NCBI RefSeq assembly: GCF_001047135.2
Contig: NZ_DF968081.1
Span: forward strand, 13,110 to 77,109
Length of the DNA: 64,000 bases
DNA from: Fructobacillus tropaeoli
GTDB taxonomy: Bacteria; Bacillota; Bacilli; Lactobacillales; Lactobacillaceae
Direction: 5' to 3'
A model generated the notes under the pieces. It ran no database searches, was not told the origin of the DNA, and saw only the letters and a list, made by a program, of their open reading frames with translations. Of the stretch, positions 55,064 through 63,394 are shown one piece after another. The position numbers and the translations under genes were made by a program. Numbering within the stretch: position 1 is the stretch's first letter; the number at the start of each line of letters is the position of its first letter.

Positions 55064-56203
55064 TTAGTCTTCAATAATGCGTGGAATTCGTGACCCAATT
55101 CCAGTTAAGACTTCGTGAGGAATACTTTGGCCATATTCGGCCAGTTCCTCAATACTGATTTTTTCCTGGCCATCTTGACCAAATAGAATCACATCCGTAT
55201 TGATTGGAACAGGCTTACTCAATGAAACAATAATTTGATCCATTGTGACCCGGCCAAGGACTCGTTCTTTATGACCGTTGACCAAAACGGTCATACCCGC
55301 AAGCGTTCGATGATAACCGTCGGCATAGCCAATCGGCACTGTTCCAACCCATTGGTCTTCTTGTGCTACATAGGTTGCGCCGTAGGAAACTGCCTCACCA
55401 GCCAACAACTGATGAACGCCCCAAATTTTTGCTTTAAAGGTCGCCACCGGTTGCAATGGCAGGTCAGTTTTCTTGGCTGGATAGGCCGGGTTATAACCAT
55501 AAAGGGCCGAACCAACGCGAATCGTTTCGGTTGGAATTTCATCAAAATGGAAGAGTGCCGAACCAGAGTTCGCAACATGCCAGTACTTGGAATCGATATC
55601 CAAGGACGTAACCTGTGCTAAGAAATCAGCCTTCTGCTGGTCATAGTAAGCCTGGTTTTGATCATCTGCCGTAGCAAAGTGAGTGAAAACCCCCGCCAGT
55701 TCAAAGGCATCCTCACCCATGACAAACTGATACATCGATGACAAATCAGCCTTCGTCTTGGCGCCCATTCGACCCATGCCGGTATCAATCGCCAGATGGA
55801 CTCGCAAAGGTGGCAGTGGCCTTTCGCTAGCTTGTAAAAGGTCTCTTGCAGCTAGTAACCAATCCAGGTTGCCTACAGCCGGTGCAAGATAGTTTTCCGC
55901 CATCACTGGTGTCAAATCAACGTTTTGTACGCCAAGGAGGACAATCTGGTCACTTTTTTTCGGTAAAACCTGACGGACTGAAAGTCCTTCGTCGACCGTT
56001 GCCACAGCAAAGTCGTGAACGTCTGCTTGACTCGCCAAAACTGTCGCAGCCCATTTGGCACCATGACCATAGGCATTGGCCTTAATAACGGCAATTAGGC
56101 GCTTGGCTTTTGCGTGGGCCATAATTGTTTTGGCATTATGAACCAGCGCTGCTGCTGAAACGAAGAGTGCCGCTCCTCGCCTAGAAAATGAATCATCATT
56201 CAT
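55064..56203 (-). CDS. alr: Alanine racemase
   Basis: PLP enzyme that makes D-Ala for cell wall and teichoic acids. 379 residues: VIKANAYGHGAKW holds the PLP-binding Lys, HLAIDTGMGRMG and VSYGATYVAQED then GYADGY follow; catalytic Tyr lies in the SYGATY segment. Complete. Separated by 2 bp from acpS, which precedes it, and followed by mazF. Confidence 0.97.
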   Translation of the reverse strand: MNDDSFSRRGAALFVSAAALVHNAKTIMAHAKAKRLIAVIKANAYGHGAKWAATVLASQADVHDFAVATVDEGLSVRQVLPKKSDQIVLLGVQNVDLTPVMAENYLAPAVGNLDWLLAARDLLQASERPLPPLRVHLAIDTGMGRMGAKTKADLSSMYQFVMGEDAFELAGVFTHFATADDQNQAYYDQQKADFLAQVTSLDIDSKYWHVANSGSALFHFDEIPTETIRVGSALYGYNPAYPAKKTDLPLQPVATFKAKIWGVHQLLAGEAVSYGATYVAQEDQWVGTVPIGYADGYHRTLAGMTVLVNGHKERVLGRVTMDQIIVSLSKPVPINTDVILFGQDGQEKISIEELAEYGQSIPHEVLTGIGSRIPRIIED

Positions 56204-56205
56204 GT

Positions 56206-56610
56206 CTATTTCTCTTTTCTACCAATAAAATGAGCCGTGAGGCGTTGTACCCAGAAAACTCTTTCAATCGTAACAACTGTGCTAACGTAGTCGCCACTAT
56301 GGGTAATGGCAACTTCAATTCGATTTTTTTGTCCAACAACCTTCATAATTGGTCGACCTGATTTGGCATTAAGGATTGAAATATCCTGCCAAGACACATC
56401 GCGGCCAATCCCGGTCCCCAATGCCTTGGCATAGGCTTCCTTGGCTGAAAAACGGCCCGCAACAAACTCTAAGTAATGCTTGCCCGTCCGCTTTTGGACC
56501 GCCGCCTGCTCAGCTGGCGTTAAGATTGTCGACAAGAAGTTTGGTCGTCTAGACAATACGCCTTCAATTCGGCTAATGGACTCCATGTCGTTTCCGATTC
56601 CGATAATCAT
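56206..56610 (-). CDS. acpS: Holo-[acyl-carrier-protein] synthase
   Basis: Attaches 4'-phosphopantetheine to carrier proteins such as ACP and DltC. 134 residues. IIGIGNDMESISRIEGVL (Asp of the GxDxxxI motif is kept, here GNDME), FVAGRFSAKEAYAKALGTGIG with the catalytic Glu and Lys. The C-terminus is about 14 residues longer than usual (QRLTAHFIGRKEK). Placed acpS-alr-mazF, the common Firmicutes order. Confidence 0.95.
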   Translation of the reverse strand: MIIGIGNDMESISRIEGVLSRRPNFLSTILTPAEQAAVQKRTGKHYLEFVAGRFSAKEAYAKALGTGIGRDVSWQDISILNAKSGRPIMKVVGQKNRIEVAITHSGDYVSTVVTIERVFWVQRLTAHFIGRKEK

Positions 56611-56624
56611 ACCTCCATTTTATC

Positions 56625-56665
56625 AAAAAAAAAGAGAATCAACACAGAATGTGTCAATCCTCTAA
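56625..56665 (-). terminator. Intrinsic terminator of the dlt operon
   Basis: Minus strand AGAGGATTGACACA pairs with TGTGTTGATTCTCT across a TTC loop, then nine T. It begins 5 bp after the dltD stop. Confidence 0.85.
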
Positions 56666-56669
56666 CTTT

Positions 56670-57956
56670 TTATGAAAAGGTTTGTAGTTCTTGATCTTGT
56701 GGCTTAAAGTTCTGCCATTCCTTTGACAAGAAGTTGTTGTTAATCTTGTAGTCATTATCCTGGTACTTACCAGACAAGAATGGATTCAAGTACTGATCTA
56801 ATGCCAGCCAACCACGCCAACCAATGTGAATGGTATCCTGCATGAAGAAGTCTTCCCCACCACGGTGTGACAAATCAGCAATGTTGTTAAAGCCTTGGCT
56901 TTGCAACTGATACTTAATCTTATCAACCGCCTGGTAGTACATCTTATCAGACAAACCAGTATAAGCAACCCAACGTTGGTTAACCGGTGTAATGACGAAT
57001 TCGACATCCGTATGGTTCTTGGCAAAGTTTTCCAAAACAGCCTGCAAGTATGCGTATTCAACTGATTGACGGTAGTCATAGTTGACCTGAGCATCCTTGA
57101 GCATCTTCAGGTCAGCCCAAACACGAGTACGATAGAACGAGTTCTTAATCCTAAAGCGGTTTGAACCGGTGTTCTTTTCACCCTGTTCAAAACCAATTTG
57201 GTTCAAAGTTTGCTCTTGATACTGGTTAGGCAAGTCCTTCGCATACTTCATCACTTCGTTCTTGTAGTTATGGCTTGTTTCAAAGTTTGAGAACAAGGCA
57301 TCCTGTCGTGACAAAATCTTATGCTGGAAGCGCAAAGCTGATTTATCAGCTGAACTTGGACCCTGACCATCTTCCACGTTGTGTAACATCCGGTTAAACA
57401 TCGGCTTGTCACGAACCAAAGACTGCTTCAACAAGGCCTGGGCCATAAATTGATCGGTTTGGCTTGGCTTGTTCATGTTCAACAACCAATCAACCACTTG
57501 TAGTGGTGAATAGAAGATTGAGAACGCACCCGTTGAGCCGGTCTTGGTGAACCACTGTGGTGAAATCACAAAGACTGCCTTCTTATGATCCAAGGCTTTT
57601 GGCATCTCTTGCATATTCAAGAACTGAACCATTGATTCAGATCCCGCCTTACCGAGCATAAATGGTCGATAAGAACGGTTATACTTTTCAGCCAAAACAG
57701 ATGGATGCAAAGAATCAAAGCGAGATAATTCTGATGAACCAAAGAAAGGAATATAATTTACTTTTTTGTCACTAAAGGCAGCGTCTTTAACCGCTTCCCC
57801 TTTAACGATTTGGCTTGAGAAAGAAACAGAAGCTTCTCTCAAGTCCTGCTGACTATAATGATTCAGCGGGAATGGCAGAAAAAAGACCAGGCCGATAAGT
57901 GCCAGTGCTGCTAGCACCGGGCCAAAGATCTGCCACAATTTTTTCTTGTTAGTCAT
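56670..57956 (-). CDS. dltD: D-alanyl-lipoteichoic acid biosynthesis protein DltD
   Basis: Membrane-anchored SGNH-hydrolase-like protein that passes D-Ala to teichoic acid outside the cell. 428 residues: N-terminal helix (about 12-28), PFFGSSELSRFDSLHPSVLAEK with the active-site Ser in GSSE, HKKAVFVISPQWFTK, and a late Asp-x-x-His (DTIHIGWRGW). Final gene of dltXABCD. Confidence 0.97.
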   Translation of the reverse strand: MTNKKKLWQIFGPVLAALALIGLVFFLPFPLNHYSQQDLREASVSFSSQIVKGEAVKDAAFSDKKVNYIPFFGSSELSRFDSLHPSVLAEKYNRSYRPFMLGKAGSESMVQFLNMQEMPKALDHKKAVFVISPQWFTKTGSTGAFSIFYSPLQVVDWLLNMNKPSQTDQFMAQALLKQSLVRDKPMFNRMLHNVEDGQGPSSADKSALRFQHKILSRQDALFSNFETSHNYKNEVMKYAKDLPNQYQEQTLNQIGFEQGEKNTGSNRFRIKNSFYRTRVWADLKMLKDAQVNYDYRQSVEYAYLQAVLENFAKNHTDVEFVITPVNQRWVAYTGLSDKMYYQAVDKIKYQLQSQGFNNIADLSHRGGEDFFMQDTIHIGWRGWLALDQYLNPFLSGKYQDNDYKINNNFLSKEWQNFKPQDQELQTFS

Positions 57957-57962
57957 GAGGTT

Positions 57963-58199
57963 TTATCCCAACAATGATTCTACTTTAGCAATAATCTTGT
58001 TTGCCGTGTCCCAGTCTTCACGGTTAAATTCTGAAACGGGTGCTTGAATACCGAACTTGTTTTCCAAGTCCAACAACAATTCAACAGTAGCCATTGAATC
58101 CAACAACCCTGAATCAAATAAGTTTTCGTCCATTTGTGAAGACAAGTCTTCCCCAATGATGTTGTTCAAAACTTCTAATACGCCTGCTTTTACGTCCAT
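57963..58199 (-). CDS. dltC: D-alanyl carrier protein DltC
   Basis: 78-residue carrier protein. The phosphopantetheine Ser lies in LLDSMATVELLLDLE (D-S-M). Carries D-Ala from DltA to the membrane. Between dltB and dltD, 6 bp before dltD. Confidence 0.97.
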   Translation of the reverse strand: MDVKAGVLEVLNNIIGEDLSSQMDENLFDSGLLDSMATVELLLDLENKFGIQAPVSEFNREDWDTANKIIAKVESLLG

Positions 58200-58214
58200 T
58201 ATATTTCTCCTCTA

Positions 58215-59426
58215 TTAGTGGTGGAACCAGAACTTATCTAAGAATCCACAGAATACCAAGAATGTTAACATCACGAAGTTGAAGGTCAAGAAGATGGCGA
58301 ACACTTCCGTGAATTTGTTATGTGGGATTTGGTCACGATGCTTCTTTTTAAAGCGCAACCAGGCATCATTGACAATCATTCCCGTTCCATGCAACAAAGC
58401 ATAAACGATATAATACCATGTCAATCCGTGCCAAAGACCCATGACCATCATGTTGACCAAATAGCCAACGTTTGAAACAGTCGTCCGGTTCTTAATCCAC
58501 TTCTTACGCATCACCATGAAGGAGAAACGCATGAAGACGAAGTCTCGGAACCAAAATGACAACGACATATGCCAACGATTCCAAAAGTCCTTGATGTTAT
58601 GGGCCCGGTAAGGTTGGTTAAAGTTTATTGGTGATTTAATCCCCATGACATATGATGTAGCTATGGCAAAGCAAGAATAACCCGCAAAGTCAAAGAACAA
58701 ATACATACCATAGGAATAGGCCACACCAATCAACCACCAGGAAAAGCCGTGATGGTTGTCGCCCATTGCCAAACTCTGAAAGAATGGATAGACGATTTGA
58801 CCGAAGTAATAAGACAAAATGAACTTGTAGACAAAGCCTAAGAAGTAAGACTTGACTGCGTAGCCCAGCATGTCAATGTAGTCCGTTCGCTCTGGCACCG
58901 AACCGGCATCGCCGGCAAAGCGCGTGTAACGATCAATTGGACCGGATGACAGGGTTGGCATAAAGAGCATGAAGCGCAAAAACATGATTGGCTTAAACTC
59001 TTTAATGGCACCATCCCGCGTTTCAATAATCATCCCTGTTGAGCGGAAAGTCAAATAAGAAATTCCTAAGAAACCAAGCAGCGTGAATTCAGGCTTGAAA
59101 ACGCCAATGGCACCGAAGCGCACCATTGTAATCGGCAAAATTGACAATGCTACCATTAAGTAGAAAACCCAGTTGGCATTCTTTGTCTTGCGGTAAGCCG
59201 AATAAAAGGACACGAGACAGAACTGCCAGATACTATAAACTAGTATCGCAATTCCCTGGTTCACATAGTGACCAGTATCGAAAATTAAAAAGATAAAAGC
59301 CAAAGAGACCAAAATCTCATACCAGACAAAACGCTTACCGAAGTAAAGCCCAATTGCCAGTGGCGCCAAAGCCACTAAGAGGTAAAAGAAATAGGTCGGA
59401 TCGGCGTAGGGTTGTAGATTAGGCAT
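58215..59426 (-). CDS. dltB: D-alanyl transfer protein DltB (MBOAT family)
   Basis: Membrane-bound O-acyltransferase that moves D-Ala across the membrane. 403 residues with about ten helices. NRWHMSLSFWFRDFVFMR and VMGLWHGLTWYYIVYALLHG (catalytic His) are the MBOAT motifs. Start chosen at 59426 because GAGG is 9 nt before it; the ATG two codons earlier would be only 3 nt from it. Overlaps the dltA end. Confidence 0.97.
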   Translation of the reverse strand: MPNLQPYADPTYFFYLLVALAPLAIGLYFGKRFVWYEILVSLAFIFLIFDTGHYVNQGIAILVYSIWQFCLVSFYSAYRKTKNANWVFYLMVALSILPITMVRFGAIGVFKPEFTLLGFLGISYLTFRSTGMIIETRDGAIKEFKPIMFLRFMLFMPTLSSGPIDRYTRFAGDAGSVPERTDYIDMLGYAVKSYFLGFVYKFILSYYFGQIVYPFFQSLAMGDNHHGFSWWLIGVAYSYGMYLFFDFAGYSCFAIATSYVMGIKSPINFNQPYRAHNIKDFWNRWHMSLSFWFRDFVFMRFSFMVMRKKWIKNRTTVSNVGYLVNMMVMGLWHGLTWYYIVYALLHGTGMIVNDAWLRFKKKHRDQIPHNKFTEVFAIFLTFNFVMLTFLVFCGFLDKFWFHH

Positions 59427-60948
59427 TGCCATTCACCTCAGCAATCAGGCCCTTCAAGTTTACCTTACCATTTGGTGTCAAAGGCATGGCATCGCGGTAG
59501 ATAAACCGTGATGGCATCATGTATGGCATGATGATATCCTTCAAATCAGCCTTAATAGCGTTCGTCAAATCCATTGGCTTTTCAAAGTCGTTCTTCTTTG
59601 GCACAACAATGGCCAACAGTTGCTTAACTTCGCCATCTGCATCGTAGCGAGGAACGGCAGCAGCCTGTTCAACCCACTGAGACTTCAAGAAGTGCTGAGC
59701 GACTTCTTCCAATTCGATTCGGAAACCATGCAACTTGATTTGGAAGTCCACACGACCCTTGTAGTGCAACAAGCCGTCTTTGTCCATGTAACCCAAGTCA
59801 CCAGTCTTATATCCTGGTTGACCGTCAACCATTAAGAAAGCGGCCTTGGTCTTTTCAGGATTGTTTAAGTAACCCTTTGAAACAGCTTCACCAGACAAAA
59901 CAATTTCACCTGGTTCGTCAATTGGCAAGACCGTTCCATCTTGGTCCATGATGGTTGCCTTCATTTCAGGTTGCATGTAACCGATTGGCAACTTGTCGTA
60001 CTTGGCCAAGACTTCGTCCGTGATTTCAATGGCTGATACGGCAACAGTTGCTTCCGTTGGTCCGTAAGTATTGAAGATTCGGGCATCTGGGAAGCGTTCG
60101 CGCAGCTTCTTAGAAGTTGTTGCTGTCAAAACTTCTCCACAGAACAAGAACTTCTTCAAGCGAGGGTAATTTTCTTGCTTAAAATCAGGACTCAACAAGG
60201 CAACGTTGGCAAATGAAGGGGTTGAAACCCACAGGTCCAAGTCCATTTCTGGCAAAACCGTAAAGAGTTGCTTGAAGTCATCGGCAATTTCTTTTGACAA
60301 TGGCTTCATTACGCCACCCATCAACAGTGAACCACCCCATGACATAACAGAAACGTCAAATGAGAATGGCGTCTGTGTCAAGACGTTGTCACCACGGTGC
60401 AAATCAAATTCATCAGAGAAGAGCCAGTTCAAGTAAGACAAGGCATTTTTATGAGAAATCTGAACACCCTTTGGCTTACCAGTCGTACCAGAAGTAAAGA
60501 TAATGTAGTAATTATCATCGCCCAAAACCGGATGCGTTAACTCGTATGACTTCTTAGCAGTAAAGGCTGCTTGCAATTCTTCGCCCTGGAAGACAGGAAC
60601 AGAATCGATTGGCAATGGCAATTCATCCAAAGCAATCACTGCTGAGGGTTGACCAATTTCCAAGATGTTTTCGATTCGATCCTTGGCAGAGTCCTTGTCG
60701 ACCGGCGCATAGGCGTGGCCTGATTTTACAGCAGCTAAGAAAGCAGCTACCATTTCAAATTGGTGACCACCAAAAACCATAATTGGTGACTTGTCAGGCA
60801 AGTTTTGTTCATCTAAGTAGGCGGCCAACGAGTCAGAGTATGACTTCAAATCGCCGTAAGTATAAGTATGGCCCAAGCCATCGTAGGCAATCGCATCAGG
60901 ATTTTCTACTGCATAGGCATCAATATTTTTGTAAATGTTATCAATCAT
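59419..60948 (-). CDS. dltA: D-alanine--poly(phosphoribitol) ligase DltA
   Basis: Adenylates D-Ala and loads it on DltC. 509 residues from ATG at 60948, which has AGGAAG 6 nt before it. Acyl-adenylate motifs: YYIIFTSGTTGKPKGVQISH (A3), FNTYGPTEATVAVSA (A5), YKTGDLGYMDKDGLLHYKGR (A7-A8), and NGKVNLKGL (A10 Lys) near the end. Typical DltA. Confidence 0.97.
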   Translation of the reverse strand: MIDNIYKNIDAYAVENPDAIAYDGLGHTYTYGDLKSYSDSLAAYLDEQNLPDKSPIMVFGGHQFEMVAAFLAAVKSGHAYAPVDKDSAKDRIENILEIGQPSAVIALDELPLPIDSVPVFQGEELQAAFTAKKSYELTHPVLGDDNYYIIFTSGTTGKPKGVQISHKNALSYLNWLFSDEFDLHRGDNVLTQTPFSFDVSVMSWGGSLLMGGVMKPLSKEIADDFKQLFTVLPEMDLDLWVSTPSFANVALLSPDFKQENYPRLKKFLFCGEVLTATTSKKLRERFPDARIFNTYGPTEATVAVSAIEITDEVLAKYDKLPIGYMQPEMKATIMDQDGTVLPIDEPGEIVLSGEAVSKGYLNNPEKTKAAFLMVDGQPGYKTGDLGYMDKDGLLHYKGRVDFQIKLHGFRIELEEVAQHFLKSQWVEQAAAVPRYDADGEVKQLLAIVVPKKNDFEKPMDLTNAIKADLKDIIMPYMMPSRFIYRDAMPLTPNGKVNLKGLIAEVNGNA

Positions 60949-60967
60949 TTGTCGCTTCCTCTTTATT

Positions 60968-61108
60968 TTAGAATTCGTTATAAATGAAGTGGCCCCCGGT
61001 GACACCGGAATAGCCGTACAGATAAATCAAGGCTAAAATGATTAAAAAATAAGCCAGGGTTCTGACAATAAATGTCACCCAGGGCTTGCTTAGAAAACGC
61101 TTGAACAT
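60968..61108 (-). CDS. dltX: DltX, teichoic acid D-alanylation-associated small membrane protein
   Basis: 46 residues, below many gene-finder cut-offs. Starts MFKRFLSKPWVTFIVRTLAY, one membrane helix (about 12-32, FIVRTLAYFLIILALIYLYG), and the DltX end GGHFIYNEF. The C-terminal FIYNEF is the known DltX signature. It lies 19 bp before the dltA start and is the first gene of the operon. Shine-Dalgarno GGGGGG about 9 nt before the ATG. Confidence 0.93.
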   Translation of the reverse strand: MFKRFLSKPWVTFIVRTLAYFLIILALIYLYGYSGVTGGHFIYNEF

Positions 61109-61189
61109 CGCGTGACGCCCCCCAAAATTGTTCGGTTAGTGTTATAATTATTGGCATATTACAGTGGTACCTAGTAAAACACTTTTGCT

Positions 61190-61198
61190 ATTATAGCA
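61190..61198 (-). promoter_or_regulatory. Extended -10 of the dlt operon
   Basis: Minus strand TG-C-TATAAT, hexamer at 61190-61195, about 80 bp before dltX. No strong -35. The divergent gene begins at 61257, so this 148-bp region serves both directions. Confidence 0.55.
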
Positions 61199-61256
61199 CA
61201 ATATCTTTTCTTGCGATACCGCCCCAAATCTGGGGGAAGTCTGGAGGCACTTGTAC

Positions 61257-62474
61257 ATGTTTGCAAAGATCCTAGCAAAGATTCAACAATGGGATCGAGC
61301 TTGGGTAGGTCTTTCACCTATCAAAAATCTTTTTTCTTCCTTTAAACAGGTATTACCTTTGGTAATCATTGATGTTTATTGGCGTTTGATTACTCGATTA
61401 TTTTTAGACCCTGGCGCTTTGTTCGCCACTATTTTCCATTACAAAATCCACTTTTTTAGTAATCCACAAATTTCACAAGGAGTCGTCAATGTCTTAGACT
61501 ACCTAGTTGTCGCCTTTACGATTGCTCTATGGACAAAAAAGTATTTAACGGAAAAACTTTCCGACAAGCGCGATCCAATCTTGCCGGTCACCGTTAACTT
61601 TGGTCTGGTCTTAGTTCAGACCTTTTCTACCGTTGCCAACCAGGGACAGTTGACTATCCATCTTGGACTGTGCTTACTAGTGGCCTATCTCATTAATCTG
61701 ACCTACTTAGCGCTAACCAAAATTACGAAAGATCGGTTGCAAGACATGGGCTTTGCCTATCTTAGTTGGGCAGCCATCGTCTCAGTTATCGTCGTGACTA
61801 TCACCTCATTCATGCCCAACATTGTGACCCAGGGGACTTACACCACCTTCTTCTCATCTGATTTTTTCGCGCATTATTATTCTTTGGCATTAGTTGCTGT
61901 TTTGGCACCAATTCTGCTTGTTTTAGGAATCAGTATCCCCTTGGACTTATCAACTGGTGCCACTGATTTAGCCCAGGTGAACACAAACCTGAATGCCGTT
62001 TATCAATCAGTGATGGCCAACCTGCCACAGCCACAAAATCCCTATTCGGTTTTGACCGCTTCGGCCATGATTGGTGGCGTTGGGGCAACTTTAGGATTGG
62101 CATTCATCCTTATCTTTGCAAAAAGTAAAAAGACAAGACGGCTTGGATTTTGGTCTTTACTACCAGCCTTGTTTGATAGCAACCGTATTTTAGCCTATGG
62201 TGTGCCCTTGTACTTCCGGCCACTAACATTGGTACCGATGATTTTGAGTTCCCTTTTTGGTTCACTCTCAGCTAGTGTCGCCATTAAGCTTGATTTTATC
62301 CGGCCAACCGTCTTTAGTGCGCCAAATGGTACGCCTCACTTATTGCTTGGTTTCATGGCCAGTCAAACCCCATGGCGGTCATTAATCTTGGCCATCTTTG
62401 TTCTGATTGGCTCAATTTTGATTTACTGGCCATTTGTGAAGGACATGATTACAAAGGAGGCCGAGCATGACTAA
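61257..62474 (+). CDS. Stand-alone EIIC-like membrane protein, NEP(I) motif degenerate
   Basis: 405 residues, about ten helices. The C-terminal half follows CelB-type EIIC: VGATLGLAFILIFAKSKKT, then FDSNRILAYGVPLYFRPLTL where cellobiose EIIC has FNINEPIIFGFPIVLNP, and a final ILIYWPFVKD. The Glu and Pro of NEPI are Arg and Ile, so sugar phosphorylation-coupled transport is unlikely. No EIIA/EIIB domain or gene adjoins. GGAGG lies 9 nt before the ATG at 61257; the TTG two codons earlier is too close. Overlaps the next gene by 8 nt. Confidence 0.78.
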   Translation: MFAKILAKIQQWDRAWVGLSPIKNLFSSFKQVLPLVIIDVYWRLITRLFLDPGALFATIFHYKIHFFSNPQISQGVVNVLDYLVVAFTIALWTKKYLTEKLSDKRDPILPVTVNFGLVLVQTFSTVANQGQLTIHLGLCLLVAYLINLTYLALTKITKDRLQDMGFAYLSWAAIVSVIVVTITSFMPNIVTQGTYTTFFSSDFFAHYYSLALVAVLAPILLVLGISIPLDLSTGATDLAQVNTNLNAVYQSVMANLPQPQNPYSVLTASAMIGGVGATLGLAFILIFAKSKKTRRLGFWSLLPALFDSNRILAYGVPLYFRPLTLVPMILSSLFGSLSASVAIKLDFIRPTVFSAPNGTPHLLLGFMASQTPWRSLILAIFVLIGSILIYWPFVKDMITKEAEHD

Positions 62475-63333
62475 AAGTACAAAATTCATGCTGTTCCTGA
62501 CGGTCTTGTTGACCATTGTCATTGCCCTTTTTGGTCGTGTTTGGATGCTTTCTGAGCACCAAAATGACCGGGCAATTCAAAAATCGCGGATGGAACCCGT
62601 TATCTTTGTTCCTGGCTCCAGCGCGACTGTCAGACGGTTTGATGATCTCTTTGCCACAATCAATTCAGAAGACCGTGATAAGGGAACCCACTCCGTTTTG
62701 AAGGTTCAGGTCAATTACGACGGTAGCCTCACTTATTCTGGTCACGTTGATGGCTCTAACCGACGACCATTTATTGTCGTTGGCTTTGAACGTAATCAAG
62801 ACAATTATCCAACCATTCAAGCCGATTCAGAGGCACTCTCAAAGGTCATGACTGACTTGCAAACTCGTTACCATTTCCGGAGTTTCTCAGCTGTCGGTCA
62901 CTCAAACGGTGGCCTGATTTGGACAGATTATTTGGAAAACTACTATAGTTCAACCAACTTCCACATTCGGACGCTGATGACTTTGGGAACGCCTTTCAAC
63001 TTCTCTGAAACATCAACGACAAGACAAACAACCATGCTTTCGGATATGATTGATGGTGCAAGTAGCCTGCCTAGTGATTTGGTCGTTTACTCAGTTGCCG
63101 GTTCAGAAGATTACACCGATGATGGTACGGTTCCTGTTCAATCCGTTCTTTCCGGTAAGTATATTTTCCAAAAGAATGTTGCTAAGTACACCCAAACAAC
63201 TGTCTCAGGTGATAATGCCGGACATTCCAAGTTACCGGAAAACCCCGAAGTGATTAACCTGATTCGCGAACTTGTCTTACAAAATCCAAATGATGGTTCC
63301 AAACTAACACCAAAAAAACGCCAAGAGTATTAG
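62467..63333 (+). CDS. DUF915 alpha/beta hydrolase, membrane-anchored
   Basis: 288 residues. N-terminal helix (about 6-25) acts as signal or anchor. VIFVPGSSATVRRFDDL, then FSAVGHSNGGLIWTDYL with the nucleophile Ser in GHSNGG, DDGTVPVQSVLSG and GHSKLPENPEV with the likely catalytic His, as in the DUF915 family. Substrate unknown; family members in lactic acid bacteria are surface hydrolases. Overlaps the EIIC-like gene by 8 nt, so both are made together. Confidence 0.85.
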   Translation: MTKSTKFMLFLTVLLTIVIALFGRVWMLSEHQNDRAIQKSRMEPVIFVPGSSATVRRFDDLFATINSEDRDKGTHSVLKVQVNYDGSLTYSGHVDGSNRRPFIVVGFERNQDNYPTIQADSEALSKVMTDLQTRYHFRSFSAVGHSNGGLIWTDYLENYYSSTNFHIRTLMTLGTPFNFSETSTTRQTTMLSDMIDGASSLPSDLVVYSVAGSEDYTDDGTVPVQSVLSGKYIFQKNVAKYTQTTVSGDNAGHSKLPENPEVINLIRELVLQNPNDGSKLTPKKRQEY

Positions 63334-63394
63334 TGAAGGCTTTAACCGCTAACCGCTCATTAACTATTTTGCTTCATCGACTGGAGGTCTCGTG

